Below, piece after piece: positions 38,884 through 46,176 of a stretch of 64,000 nucleotides of DNA (positions are counted from its first letter, which is position 1; the number at the start of each line of letters is the position of its first letter). Source of the DNA: Chloroflexota bacterium. GTDB taxonomy: Bacteria; Chloroflexota; Dehalococcoidia; Tepidiformales; Tepidiformaceae. The translations under genes and the position numbers were made by a program. Below the pieces are notes generated by a model. That model had not been told where the DNA came from. It worked only from the letters and a program-made list of their open reading frames with translations, and searched no databases. The stretch spans positions 1 to 64,000 of the forward strand of contig JACRBT010000016.1 in assembly GCA_016234445.1 (NCBI GenBank). The letters run 5' to 3'.

Positions 38884-39384
38884 CTACATCTCTGGCGGCG
38901 GCGCCTTCGTCGGGTCCTTCGCTTCGACCCAGATCGCGCCCACAAGCAGCGCCAGCACCGTGATCCCGAGCGCCACCGCCGCTGAGATCGTCAGGGCGTC
39001 GCGGGCGCCGTCCTGGCCCTCCGACTGGGTGCCCTGCCAGATGTTGAGGATGGTGAGCCCGAGCACGACGACCAGGAGCATCAGCCCCGTGAAGGCCGCG
39101 TCCACTTTGCGCCGGGCGAGGAGGTGGCCAAGGGAAACCCCCGCGACCGCCCAGATCGGCACGGTCATCGGCACGACCCAGTCGCGGTGGGAATCCCAGC
39201 TCGCCCGGGTCTGGAAGGCGAGCGCCGTGAAGCCGAGAGCCAGCACCAGCCCGAGGAGCAGCCCCAGGTTGTCGCGCACCAGTTCGGCGACGGGCCGTTT
39301 CGGCGCTTCCGGCCGGCCGCCGCGGTCGTGGAGGAAGGTGCTCTTTTCGGTTTCGACCGGGGCCGCCGTGGTCAGGTCCGCCAT
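38884..39384 (-). CDS. four-helix integral membrane protein of unknown function
   Basis: 166 residues. A polar N-terminal ~35 residues is followed by four predicted transmembrane helices (LGLLLGLVLALGFTALAF, VPMTVPIWAVAGVSLGHLLA, FTGLMLLVVVLGLTILNI, ISAAVALGITVLALLVGAIW). It ends with a short charged Pro-rich tail. No family recognised. GAGG is placed before the ATG. It converges with the methyltransferase-like gene. Confidence 0.7.
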   Translation of the reverse strand: MADLTTAAPVETEKSTFLHDRGGRPEAPKRPVAELVRDNLGLLLGLVLALGFTALAFQTRASWDSHRDWVVPMTVPIWAVAGVSLGHLLARRKVDAAFTGLMLLVVVLGLTILNIWQGTQSEGQDGARDALTISAAVALGITVLALLVGAIWVEAKDPTKAPPPEM

Positions 39385-39473
39385 TGTCGCCTCACGTGTG
39401 GTGCGTCTGGTTGGAGCATAATCCCGCCTCCGTCCGCTCGCCGCAAGCGCCAGCGCCGAACCGCGCGCGCGGC

Positions 39474-39479
39474 TACGAT
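39474..39479 (+). promoter_or_regulatory. -10 box, leaderless (crotonase-like operon)
   Basis: TACGAT ends 6 bases before the ATG at 39486. Confidence 0.45.
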
Positions 39480-39485
39480 GGGGGC

Positions 39486-40160
39486 ATGAGAGGAAGCGCT
39501 GTGGTGGTCGGCGGGGTCGCCACCTTCCGTCTTGGGGCGAAGCCGCCGGCGGGGGACTGGTTCGCCAGCGAACTGGCCCGCGTCCGCGAGGATCCGGCCG
39601 TCCGTGTGGCCCTTGTCGACGCCCGGGGCGCCCCCGAACGCCCCTCGCTGCCCGCCGATGCCCGCGACGCCCTCGCCCGCCACGACCTGCCCGTTGTCTT
39701 CGCCTTCGACGGCGCCCTTGGCGGTGGGGTCGCCGAACTGGCGCTCGCGGCCGACATCCGCGTCTGCGATGCCGAGTCTACCGTGGCCCTCGGGCGGCCT
39801 GGCGCATGGACGTCCCGGCGCCTGCGCACCCTCGTTGGCGATGGCGCCTGCTATCGCCTCCTCCGCGCGGGAGAGGCGCTCGACGCCGGCGCGATGCTCG
39901 CCTGCGGCCTGGTCTCGGACGTGGCGGAAGCCGGGGAAGCCTTCGCCCGGGCCTCCGGGGTCGCCGCCGTCATCGCCTCCCGCGGCCCGATCGCGACCCG
40001 GATGGCGAAGGAAGCCATCTGGCGCGGGCTCGAACTGCCCTTCGCCGAGGCCCTCCGGATGGAGACCGATTTGACCTTGCTGCTCCAGACAACGAAAGAT
40101 CGGGCTGAAGGGGTGCGTGCCTTCCTTGAGAAGCGCCCGCCACAATTCACAGGTGAGTAG
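39486..40160 (+). CDS. degenerate enoyl-CoA hydratase/isomerase-like protein
   Basis: 224 residues, shorter than the ~260 usual for crotonases. The second oxyanion-hole motif is present (GALGGGVAELALAADIRVCD near 78-97). The first, GADL-type motif and the usual catalytic Glu region are not recognisable (STVALGRPGAW). It may therefore be a non-enzymatic or altered member. It heads a three-gene unit with 3-base gaps to two small related proteins, which suggests a shared process. Confidence 0.75.
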   Translation: MRGSAVVVGGVATFRLGAKPPAGDWFASELARVREDPAVRVALVDARGAPERPSLPADARDALARHDLPVVFAFDGALGGGVAELALAADIRVCDAESTVALGRPGAWTSRRLRTLVGDGACYRLLRAGEALDAGAMLACGLVSDVAEAGEAFARASGVAAVIASRGPIATRMAKEAIWRGLELPFAEALRMETDLTLLLQTTKDRAEGVRAFLEKRPPQFTGE

Positions 40161-40163
40161 CCA

Positions 40164-40415
40164 ATGATAGTCCTCCTCGAAGCGCCCGAGGCGTGGTCCC
40201 TCATGATGTTGGTCAGCGCCGTCGCCATCGACAACGCCGGCATCTCCGAAGAAGCGAAGGAAGCCATCCGCCGCTGGCGCTCCGACCGCAACGAAGCCAG
40301 CCCGATGATGGAGAAGCTGACCGACGACCTGAACAAGGCCATGAACAGCCACCTCGACGCGAAATTCTTCCGCCGGGTCAAGAGCCGCGGCTGGTATGAA
40401 ACGGTGAAGAAGTAA
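40164..40415 (+). CDS. small unknown protein A of a paralogous pair
   Basis: 83 residues, helical and highly charged. It shares with the next gene a similar length, a central (I/L)xRWR(S/A)xxx motif, a following M-x2-L core, and a tryptophan near the C-terminus. It lies 3 bases after the crotonase-like gene and 3 before its relative. No signal peptide or membrane segment. No family recognised. Confidence 0.7.
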   Translation: MIVLLEAPEAWSLMMLVSAVAIDNAGISEEAKEAIRRWRSDRNEASPMMEKLTDDLNKAMNSHLDAKFFRRVKSRGWYETVKK

Positions 40416-40418
40416 CCC

Positions 40419-40661
40419 ATGGAAGTTCGATTTACCGACGACGAACTCGCAGAAGCCCTGACCGTCCTCGTCAACCGCATGGCGGACGAATCCGGTCTCC
40501 CCGATAAGGACCGTGCCCTCCTCAAGCGTTGGCGCGCTTCGAAGATGCGCCTCGGCGGCGACGACATGGAGGACCTGGTCCGCAAGGCGAACGAAGACTT
40601 CGCCCAGGGGATCACCCGCCGCGCCCGCTCCCAGATCCGCAAGCCCGACTGGGTGGAGTAG
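40419..40661 (+). CDS. small unknown protein B of a paralogous pair
   Basis: 80 residues. It aligns loosely with the preceding protein (LLKRWRASKM against AIRRWRSDRN; DDMEDLVRKANEDF against PMMEKLTDDLNKAM; final DWVE against GWYE). An ancient tandem duplication is likely. Function unknown; the tight spacing says it is made together with protein A and the crotonase-like protein. Confidence 0.7.
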   Translation: MEVRFTDDELAEALTVLVNRMADESGLPDKDRALLKRWRASKMRLGGDDMEDLVRKANEDFAQGITRRARSQIRKPDWVE

Positions 40662-40704
40662 CCCCGGCCCCCAGCAGGCTGCCCGCCCCGACACGAGCCC
40701 CGGA

Positions 40705-41060
40705 TTGCCGTGCCGCGACTGTGAAGGAGCGGTTCCCCGGGTGTCCCCGCGTTCGGCGTCCGGGAGCCCGACTGCCGGGGCATGGTCGAGGCTCAGGCCC
40801 ACCGCCTCCTCACGGGGGCGGCACCGCCACCAGGTTCATGAAACCTCCCTCGCGGTCGTCGTACGGATGGGTTCACGACCGCGACCCGCGGTTTGCCGTG
40901 CCGCGACTGTGAAGGAGCGGTTCCCGGGGGTGTCCCCGCGTTTGGCGTCCGGGAGCCTGACTGCCGGAGCATGGTCGAGGCTCGGGCCCACCGCTTCCTC
41001 ACGGGCGCGACACCGCCACCCGGTTCATGAACCCCCCTCGCGGTCGTGGTACGGATGGAA
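40705..41060. repeat. two-copy tandem repeat, period 188 bp
   Basis: TTGCCGTGCCGCGACTGTGA starts both at 40705 and at 40893; about 170 bases after each are ~90% alike. This explains the 470-base gap between 40661 and 41132. Several reading frames cross it but none has family signal. I see no transposase. Confidence 0.85.
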
Positions 41061-41131
41061 CTGCGGCCGCGCGTTGACATCCTCCCCGCCCGGAGCACAC
41101 TGGTGACAGAGCTTCGGCCCGGAGCAGGGAA

Positions 41132-41665
41132 ATGACGCACGCGCTCGCGCGACCCGATGGCGGTTCCTCGGGGGCGCAGCCTGCCTCGCAGCTCGCAAGC
41201 TGGTGGCGGTACTGGGCGCTCTTTGTTGCGGCAGCCTATGCGGCAGTCATCCTGGCCGTCCTGGCGTGGTCGTCCGAGCCCGCGTGGGCCGCGCTGCTGA
41301 CAGCGCCCTTCATGGTCGCGGATGGCATCTTCGCCCTGGGATTGGGGGCCGCCGGCACCCCGGGCCGTCGCCGGCTGCGAATCGTGGGCTGGACGTTGCT
41401 GCTGCTCGGCGCTGTCCCCCTGATCAGCTTCGCCTTCGTGCTCGTCCCGCTGGTCCTGAGCACCGCGCCTGCCGTCTTCGCGAGCGAGCCGCCCGTGGCA
41501 GGCGAGCGCGGGGCGCATTCCAGCTTCTCGCAGGTTGCGCTTCAGGCGCTGGCCGCGGGGCTCGCCGTCCTGGGGCTCCTCCTGCTCGGGTTCGTCTTCT
41601 TGGGAAGCGGCGAAGAGAGCAGCGTCGAGGTCACCGTTGGCGGCGCCCCAACCCGGGTCCCCTGA
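41132..41665 (+). CDS. four-helix membrane protein of unknown function
   Basis: 177 residues. Four predicted helices: YWALFVAAAYAAVILAVLAW, ALLTAPFMVADGIFALGLG, IVGWTLLLLGAVPLISFAFV and LQALAAGLAVLGLLLLGFVF. A hydrophilic N-terminus of ~25 residues and a short polar tail flank them. GGAGCAGGGAA precedes the ATG. It converges with thrS, the stops 8 bases apart. Not recognised. Confidence 0.65.
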   Translation: MTHALARPDGGSSGAQPASQLASWWRYWALFVAAAYAAVILAVLAWSSEPAWAALLTAPFMVADGIFALGLGAAGTPGRRRLRIVGWTLLLLGAVPLISFAFVLVPLVLSTAPAVFASEPPVAGERGAHSSFSQVALQALAAGLAVLGLLLLGFVFLGSGEESSVEVTVGGAPTRVP

Positions 41666-41673
41666 GGCTCGCC

Positions 41674-43458
41674 CTACGGCGCCAGCGCTTTCGTGTCCCG
41701 CTCGGTCCGCAGCTTCTCGACGATCTCCGCGATCGGCATCGCGCCGAGGTCGCCGCCGCCCCGGACGCGGAGGGCAGCGGCCCCCGCCTCGGCTTCGCGG
41801 TCACCGACGACGAGCATGTAGGGCACCTTCCGCAGCTGGGCGTCGCGGATCTTCGCGTTCATCCGCTCCCCCCGGCTGTCGACCTCCACCCGCAGCGTCG
41901 CAGCGCGCAACTTCGCCGCGACTTCGTCCGAGTAGGCCTGGTGGCGGTCGGCGATGGGGATGACCATCGCCTGGAGCGGCGACAACCAGAGCGGGAAGTT
42001 GCCTTCGTACTCTTCGATGAGGAGCGCGACCATCCGTTCCAGCGTGGAGATCACCCCCCGGTGGACGATGATCGGCCGGGCGCGGCCCCCGTCCTCCGCG
42101 ACGTACTCCAGCTTGAATTGCTCCGGGAAGTGGAAGTCGACCTGGACCGTGACGAGCGTTTCGTCCTTGCCGGCGGCCGTCTTGAACTGGACGTCGATCT
42201 TCGGCCCGTAGAAGGCGGCTTCGCCCACGGCTTCGAAGTAGTCCAGGCCCACCTTCCCCAGGACGCGGCGGAGGAGCGCTTCGCCGGCTTCCCACATCGG
42301 CGGGTTGTCGACGTACTTCTCCTTGTCGGCCGGGTCCCCGAGCGAGAGGCGGTAGGTGTAGTCCTTCAGCCCGAGCGTGCCGTAGACCTCCTCCATCAGC
42401 CGGAGGACGCCTTCGACTTCCGACTCCACCTGGGCGACGTCGGCGCAGAAGATGTGGGCGTCGTTCAGGGTCATGATCCGGACCCGGCTCATGCCCGTCA
42501 CCTGGCCCGACTTCTCCCAGCGGTGCATGTTCCCCAGTTCGGCGATCCGGACCGGCAGTTCGCGGTAGGAGTGCTGGTCGGCCATGTAGACCATGATGTG
42601 GCTGGGGCAGTTCATCGGCCGGAGCACGTATTCCTCGCCCTCGCGCTCCATCACCGGGTACATGTCGTCGCGGAAGTGGTCCCAGTGGCCCGACTTCACG
42701 TAGAGCTCGCGCTTGGCGACGTTGGGCGTGATGACGTGGAGGTAGCCGCGTTCGAGTTCGAGGTCTTCGATCCAGCGCTGGAGTTCGCGGCGGATGGTCG
42801 CCCCGGCGGGCAGCCAGACCACGTGGCCGGGGCCGACTTCGTCGACGAGCGCGAAGAGGTTGAGGTCGCGGCCGATGCGGCGATGGTCGCGGCGGCGGGC
42901 GTTCTCAAGCTGCTCCTCGTAGGCGGCGAGTTCGTCCGCCGTTTCGAAGAGGGCGCCGTAGACGCGCTGGAGCTGGGGGTTCTTTTCGCTGCCCCGCCAG
43001 TAGGCCCCGGCGATGCTCATCAGCTTGAACGCGGGGATTTCGCCGGTGTGGTTGACGTGGCCGCCGCGGCAGAGGTCCGTGAACCCCGCGTGCGTGCACT
43101 GCGTCACGTTGCCTTCTTCGAGGTCGGCGAGGAGGTCGAGCTTGAAGGGCTGCCCCTGCCAGCGTGCCTCGGCCTCGGCTTTCGTGAGCGAAGCCATGAC
43201 GAAGGGGTGCTTCCCCGCGATCGAACGGCGCATCCGCTCTTCCAGCCACGCCAGGTCTTCCTGCGTCAGCGGCCGGGGCAGGCGGAAGTCGTAGTAGAAG
43301 CCGGTCTCGATCGGCGGCCCAATCCCGAGTTCGGCCTCGGGGAGGAGGTCGAGCATGGCTTCGGCGAGGACGTGCGCGGCCGAATGGCGCATGCGCGCGA
43401 GGCGGTCCTCCTTCGGCAGGTTGCGGAGGTCGACGTGGGATTCGAGCGGTGCGGGCAT
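41674..43458 (-). CDS. thrS: threonine--tRNA ligase (without TGS domain)
   Basis: 594 residues. It charges tRNA-Thr. The editing domain has HSAAHVLAEA near 26 and DLCRGGH near 131. The catalytic core includes RPMNCPSHIMVY (zinc Cys), MSRVRIMTLNDAHIFC (motif 2 area) and APLWLSP-type motif 3. The C-terminal anticodon-binding domain follows. The N-terminal TGS domain of ~60 residues is absent with this start, as in some shorter ThrRSs; an upstream in-frame ATG would lie inside the T-box. It is controlled by the T-box leader. Confidence 0.96.
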   Translation of the reverse strand: MPAPLESHVDLRNLPKEDRLARMRHSAAHVLAEAMLDLLPEAELGIGPPIETGFYYDFRLPRPLTQEDLAWLEERMRRSIAGKHPFVMASLTKAEAEARWQGQPFKLDLLADLEEGNVTQCTHAGFTDLCRGGHVNHTGEIPAFKLMSIAGAYWRGSEKNPQLQRVYGALFETADELAAYEEQLENARRRDHRRIGRDLNLFALVDEVGPGHVVWLPAGATIRRELQRWIEDLELERGYLHVITPNVAKRELYVKSGHWDHFRDDMYPVMEREGEEYVLRPMNCPSHIMVYMADQHSYRELPVRIAELGNMHRWEKSGQVTGMSRVRIMTLNDAHIFCADVAQVESEVEGVLRLMEEVYGTLGLKDYTYRLSLGDPADKEKYVDNPPMWEAGEALLRRVLGKVGLDYFEAVGEAAFYGPKIDVQFKTAAGKDETLVTVQVDFHFPEQFKLEYVAEDGGRARPIIVHRGVISTLERMVALLIEEYEGNFPLWLSPLQAMVIPIADRHQAYSDEVAAKLRAATLRVEVDSRGERMNAKIRDAQLRKVPYMLVVGDREAEAGAAALRVRGGGDLGAMPIAEIVEKLRTERDTKALAP

Positions 43459-43485
43459 GGTGGCTACTCCCGGTCTGGATGACAA

Positions 43486-43518
43486 ACAAAACGCCTCGCC
43501 GTCGCAGGGACGGGAGGC
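43486..43518 (-). terminator. T-box terminator of thrS
   Basis: CGCCTCCCGTC pairs with GACGGCGAGGCG (one-base bulge), loop CCTGC, followed by TTTTGTTTG. It overlaps the region that would otherwise form the antiterminator. Confidence 0.9.
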
Positions 43519-43720
43519 GCGCTCCGTGGTTCCACCCATGCTTTTCCGCCAGGCAAGCCTCGCGGACTCATGACGGCCGCTAACGGGGCCAACCGTGCAC
43601 GCCTACCGCGGGGCGGTTCGGGTGCAGGCTCGCGGGTGGTTTTCGCTCCCTGGGTGCCGCGCTTTCAGCCGGTGGCGCTGGCTCTCTGTGGGGTCGGGGG
43701 CTACTCGTCCCGGTCGTCAC
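43486..43720 (-). promoter_or_regulatory. threonine T-box riboswitch controlling thrS
   Basis: On the minus strand the leader shows AGAGAGC at 43687-43681, and GAAA followed by ACC-A and GCGAGC, giving ACC (Thr) at 43640-43638 as the likely specifier. The T-box itself is GGGTGGAACCACGG near 43538-43525. A terminator follows at once. Uncharged tRNA-Thr(GGT) would pair with both ends and stabilise the antiterminator. A -10-like TACGAT lies near 43754-43749. Confidence 0.92.
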
Positions 43721-43831
43721 CTTCGTATGGATGCCGAGGTTGGCGACCATCGTACCACAGCCGGGCGGCGTTGCGGGGCCGGCCGCGCGCAGTCCACAAT
43801 GCCGCCACGAACTCCACCCCCGAGGTACACA

Positions 43832-44305
43832 ATGCCAATCCCGAAGGAACTCTCGCTCACACCGGAACAGGTCGACGAACTGATGACGACGTCCTGGAAC
43901 ATGCGCATCGCCACCGTGGGGCCGGGCACGCGCATCAACCTCACGCCGCTCTGGTTCGGCTGGGCCGGCGGCAAGATCTACACCTATTGCCGCGGCCAGA
44001 AGGTCACGAACCTCCGCCGCAACCCCGTCGCGACCGTGCTCGTCGACCGCAACGAGCGCTTTCCCGAACTCCAGGGGGTGATGTTCCAGGGGAGGGCGAC
44101 CGTCCTCGAAGACCCGGACGCGGAGAACGCCGACCCCCACCTCGAAGAGGTGCGCATGCAGATGGGGACGAAGTACGCCGGCGGCCACGGCGAACCGCGC
44201 GAACCCCAGCGGAACGCCGCCAGCGCCCGCGGCCGACACTGGCGCTGGGTCGTCATCCAGCCCACCCACGTCGTCACCTGGGACAACTTCAAGCTGAAGC
44301 GGTAA
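43832..44305 (+). CDS. pyridoxamine-5'-phosphate-oxidase-like (PPOX) protein
   Basis: 157 residues. Split-barrel pattern: MRIATVGPGTRINLTPLWFG near 24, KIYTYCRGQKVTNLRRNP near 47 and ATVLVDRNE near 66. It probably binds FMN, F420 or heme. It ends HWRWVVIQPTHVVTWDNFKL, close to F420-linked small oxidoreductases. GAGG is placed 7 bases before the ATG. The gene is divergent from thrS. Confidence 0.85.
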   Translation: MPIPKELSLTPEQVDELMTTSWNMRIATVGPGTRINLTPLWFGWAGGKIYTYCRGQKVTNLRRNPVATVLVDRNERFPELQGVMFQGRATVLEDPDAENADPHLEEVRMQMGTKYAGGHGEPREPQRNAASARGRHWRWVVIQPTHVVTWDNFKLKR

Positions 44306-44327
44306 CGGTCGCCCCTCCCAAACCCCC

Positions 44328-44350
44328 TTGACACGTGCGTACACTGTCAA
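44328..44350 (+). promoter_or_regulatory. promoter/operator dyad before the CBS protein gene
   Basis: TTGACA-N11-TGTCAA is an inverted repeat whose left arm is also a perfect -35. CATAAG, 17 bases after it, is a possible weak -10. A repressor bound here would block the promoter; no candidate regulator is next to it. Confidence 0.4.
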
Positions 44351-44373
44351 CATAAGCGGAAGGGAGGCCAGCA

Positions 44374-44820
44374 ATGCACGGGTTCGTCAGCAACGTCCTT
44401 GGCGACAAGGGCAGCCAGGTGTACGCCATCGCCCCATCGGTAACCGTCCGCCAGGCGGTGGCCGAGATGAACGAGAAGGGCGTCGGCGCCCTCCTTGTCG
44501 TCGACCGCGACGAGCAGCCCCTCGGCATCTTTAGCGAACGCGACGTCCTTCGCCGCGTCGTGGGAGAAGGGCGCGACCCCCTCCACACGCGCGTCGCCGA
44601 CGTGATGACCCACGACCTCATCGTCGTCTCGCCGTCCACCACCGTGTCGGAGGCGATGGCGGTGATGACCCAGAGCCGCTGCCGCCACCTGCCCGTCATG
44701 GACAGCGGGCGCCTCGCCGGGATGGTCTCGATCGGCGACCTCACGCGCTGGGTCAGCCTCACCCAGGAGGTCGAGATCCAGCACCTCGTCGACTACATCA
44801 CCGGCCGCCACCCCGCCTGA
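44374..44820 (+). CDS. tandem CBS-domain protein
   Basis: 148 residues, only two CBS repeats (roughly 12-68 and 78-140: VRQAVAEMNEKGVGALLVVD, DVMTHDLIVVSPSTTVSEAM). Such stand-alone pairs sense AMP/ATP or related ligands and act on partner proteins. The partner is unknown. GGAGG lies 6 bases before the ATG. Confidence 0.92.
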   Translation: MHGFVSNVLGDKGSQVYAIAPSVTVRQAVAEMNEKGVGALLVVDRDEQPLGIFSERDVLRRVVGEGRDPLHTRVADVMTHDLIVVSPSTTVSEAMAVMTQSRCRHLPVMDSGRLAGMVSIGDLTRWVSLTQEVEIQHLVDYITGRHPA

Positions 44821-44835
44821 GAGACGCGGGCTGGG

Positions 44836-45627
44836 CTATCGCCCCTTGAAGACGGGCTCGCGGCGCTCGACGAAGCTGAGGGCGCCCTCGCGGTGGTCCT
44901 CGGTCGTGAACAGGTAGCCCAGCGCGCTGCCGATGTACGCGCCCATCTCGTCCATCGAAGCGAGGCGCGACTTTCGCAGCCCTTCCTTCATGTAGCGCAT
45001 CGCGATCGGCGGGTTGTTGGCGATCTTCGTGGCGATCTCGCGGGCGGCGGTCAGGAGGTCGTCCGCCGGGACCACCCGTGAGACCAGCCCGATGCGCTCC
45101 GCCTCCACCGCGTCGATGACGTCGCCCGTGAAGAGCAACTCGGCCGCCTTCGAAGGCCCGACGACCGCCGGGAGCCGCCAGAGGCCACCCAGATCGGCGA
45201 CGAGGCCGCGCTTGATGAAGAGCTCGCCGAACTTCGCCCGGTCGGAGGCGATGCGGATGTCGCACATCAGGGCGAGGTCCATCCCCCAGCCGACGGCCGG
45301 GCCGTTGACCGCCGCGATCACGGGCTTGTCGCATTCGAGCACGGCCGCGCCCGCGGGCGTGGGGCGAGGGCGGACGTCCCGGAGCCGCCGCGTGGTCTCG
45401 TCGCGCTGTTCCCCGAGCATGATCTGCTTGACGTCGTCGCCGGAGCAGAAGGCGCGCCCTTCGCCGGTGATGATGACGCAGCGCACCTCGGGGTCGGTGT
45501 GGGCGTCGCGCATCGCCCGTTCGAGGTCGCCATAAAGCTCGCGGGTGAGCGCGTTCATCGCCTCGGGCCGGTTGAGCGTGACCGTGGCGATGTGGTCGGT
45601 CAGGTCGTACTTCAGGATGTCAGACAT
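44836..45627 (-). CDS. enoyl-CoA hydratase/isomerase
   Basis: 263 residues, the full length for a crotonase. Both oxyanion-hole motifs are present (EGRAFCSGDDVKQ near 65, NGPAVGWGMDLALMCDIRIA near 109). Where crotonase has its second catalytic Glu this one reads RGLVADLGG, with Asp. It may hydrate or isomerise an enoyl-CoA. GAGGGG lies just before the ATG. The gene is 9 bases from the four-helix gene. Confidence 0.92.
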   Translation of the reverse strand: MSDILKYDLTDHIATVTLNRPEAMNALTRELYGDLERAMRDAHTDPEVRCVIITGEGRAFCSGDDVKQIMLGEQRDETTRRLRDVRPRPTPAGAAVLECDKPVIAAVNGPAVGWGMDLALMCDIRIASDRAKFGELFIKRGLVADLGGLWRLPAVVGPSKAAELLFTGDVIDAVEAERIGLVSRVVPADDLLTAAREIATKIANNPPIAMRYMKEGLRKSRLASMDEMGAYIGSALGYLFTTEDHREGALSFVERREPVFKGR

Positions 45628-45635
45628 GGGGCCCC

Positions 45636-46028
45636 TCATTTCTGATTTTCGATTGTCGATTTTCGATTGGCGATTGGTGGCCGGTCCTTCAGCGTCTTCC
45701 TGGAGGCGACCACCATGCGGGTGATTTCGTCCGCCTCCTGGAGCAGCGGTGAGGCCCGCGCCGAGTCGAGGTGCCCGGCCCGGACGAGGACCTCCAGCCA
45801 GTAGGCAGATTCGTCCGCTTCCTCTTCCACGATACCGAGCTTGCTGACCATGTCAGGCACCGAGCGCGCCCGGCAGGCCGCCCGGTAGTTGGCGCCCACC
45901 GACGTAGCCGACCTCAGCAGCTGCCTCCCGATGACCTGCGAAGCCATCCCCGGCGGCAGGGTATCGACGAGCCGGATCGCTTCGAGCCCGAGATTCATGG
46001 TCCGCCGGCGGAAGGTAGCTTCGTCCAC
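45636..46028 (-). CDS. four-helix bundle protein (S23/IVP family)
   Basis: 130 residues from a GTG with GAGAGG upstream. The family core RSATSVGANYRAACRARS near 40-57 and VEEEADESAYWLE near 70 is clear. These proteins form pentameric or oligomeric bundles; many are encoded within or near 23S rRNA intervening sequences, with unknown roles. The last ~14 residues (PPIANRKSTIENQK) are read from the heptamer DNA repeat. An in-frame longer start would read through the relic described next. Confidence 0.85.
   Translation of the reverse strand: MDEATFRRRTMNLGLEAIRLVDTLPPGMASQVIGRQLLRSATSVGANYRAACRARSVPDMVSKLGIVEEEADESAYWLEVLVRAGHLDSARASPLLQEADEITRMVVASRKTLKDRPPIANRKSTIENQK
45644..45685. repeat. heptamer tandem repeat, GATTTTC/GATTGGC type
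   Basis: Five or six 7-base units (starts 45644, 45651, 45658, 45665, 45672). It encodes the last residues of the four-helix protein on the minus strand. Confidence 0.85.
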
Positions 46029-46046
46029 GCCCGACCTCTCATTTTG

Positions 46047-46088
46047 GATTTTCGATTTTTGATTGGCGATTGGCGATTGGCGATTGGT
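46047..46088. repeat. heptamer tandem repeat, GATTGGC type
   Basis: Six consecutive 7-base units starting at 46047 (GATTTTC, GATTTTT, three GATTGGC, GATTGGT). It adjoins the relic of a second four-helix gene. Confidence 0.9.
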
Positions 46089-46130
46089 GGCCGCTTCGTC
46101 AGTGTCTTCCTGGAGGCGACCACCATGCGG
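46089..46130 (-). pseudogene. relic of a second four-helix bundle gene, 3' end
   Basis: This stretch matches the 3' coding end of the four-helix gene (45680-45721). On the minus strand it reads RMVVASRKTLTKRPP against RMVVASRKTLKDRPP. The rest of that copy is missing. Both ends abut heptamer repeats, which suggests loss by recombination between them. Confidence 0.75.
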
Positions 46131-46141
46131 CACAGAACCTC

Positions 46142-46176
46142 AATCGGAAATCGAAAATCGCCAATCGAAAATCACT
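46142..46176. repeat. heptamer tandem repeat, AATCGAA type
   Basis: Five 7-base units (46142, 46149, 46156, 46163, 46170). The last contains the stop codon of the ThDP enzyme gene. Confidence 0.85.

Noticed and set aside
40705-41060. CRISPR array
   Set aside because: Only two long units without short repeats and unique spacers; no cas genes.
43459-43539. Longer N-terminus for ThrRS starting inside the T-box
   Set aside because: The added codons are the T-box and terminator; regulation by transcription attenuation requires them to be untranslated leader.
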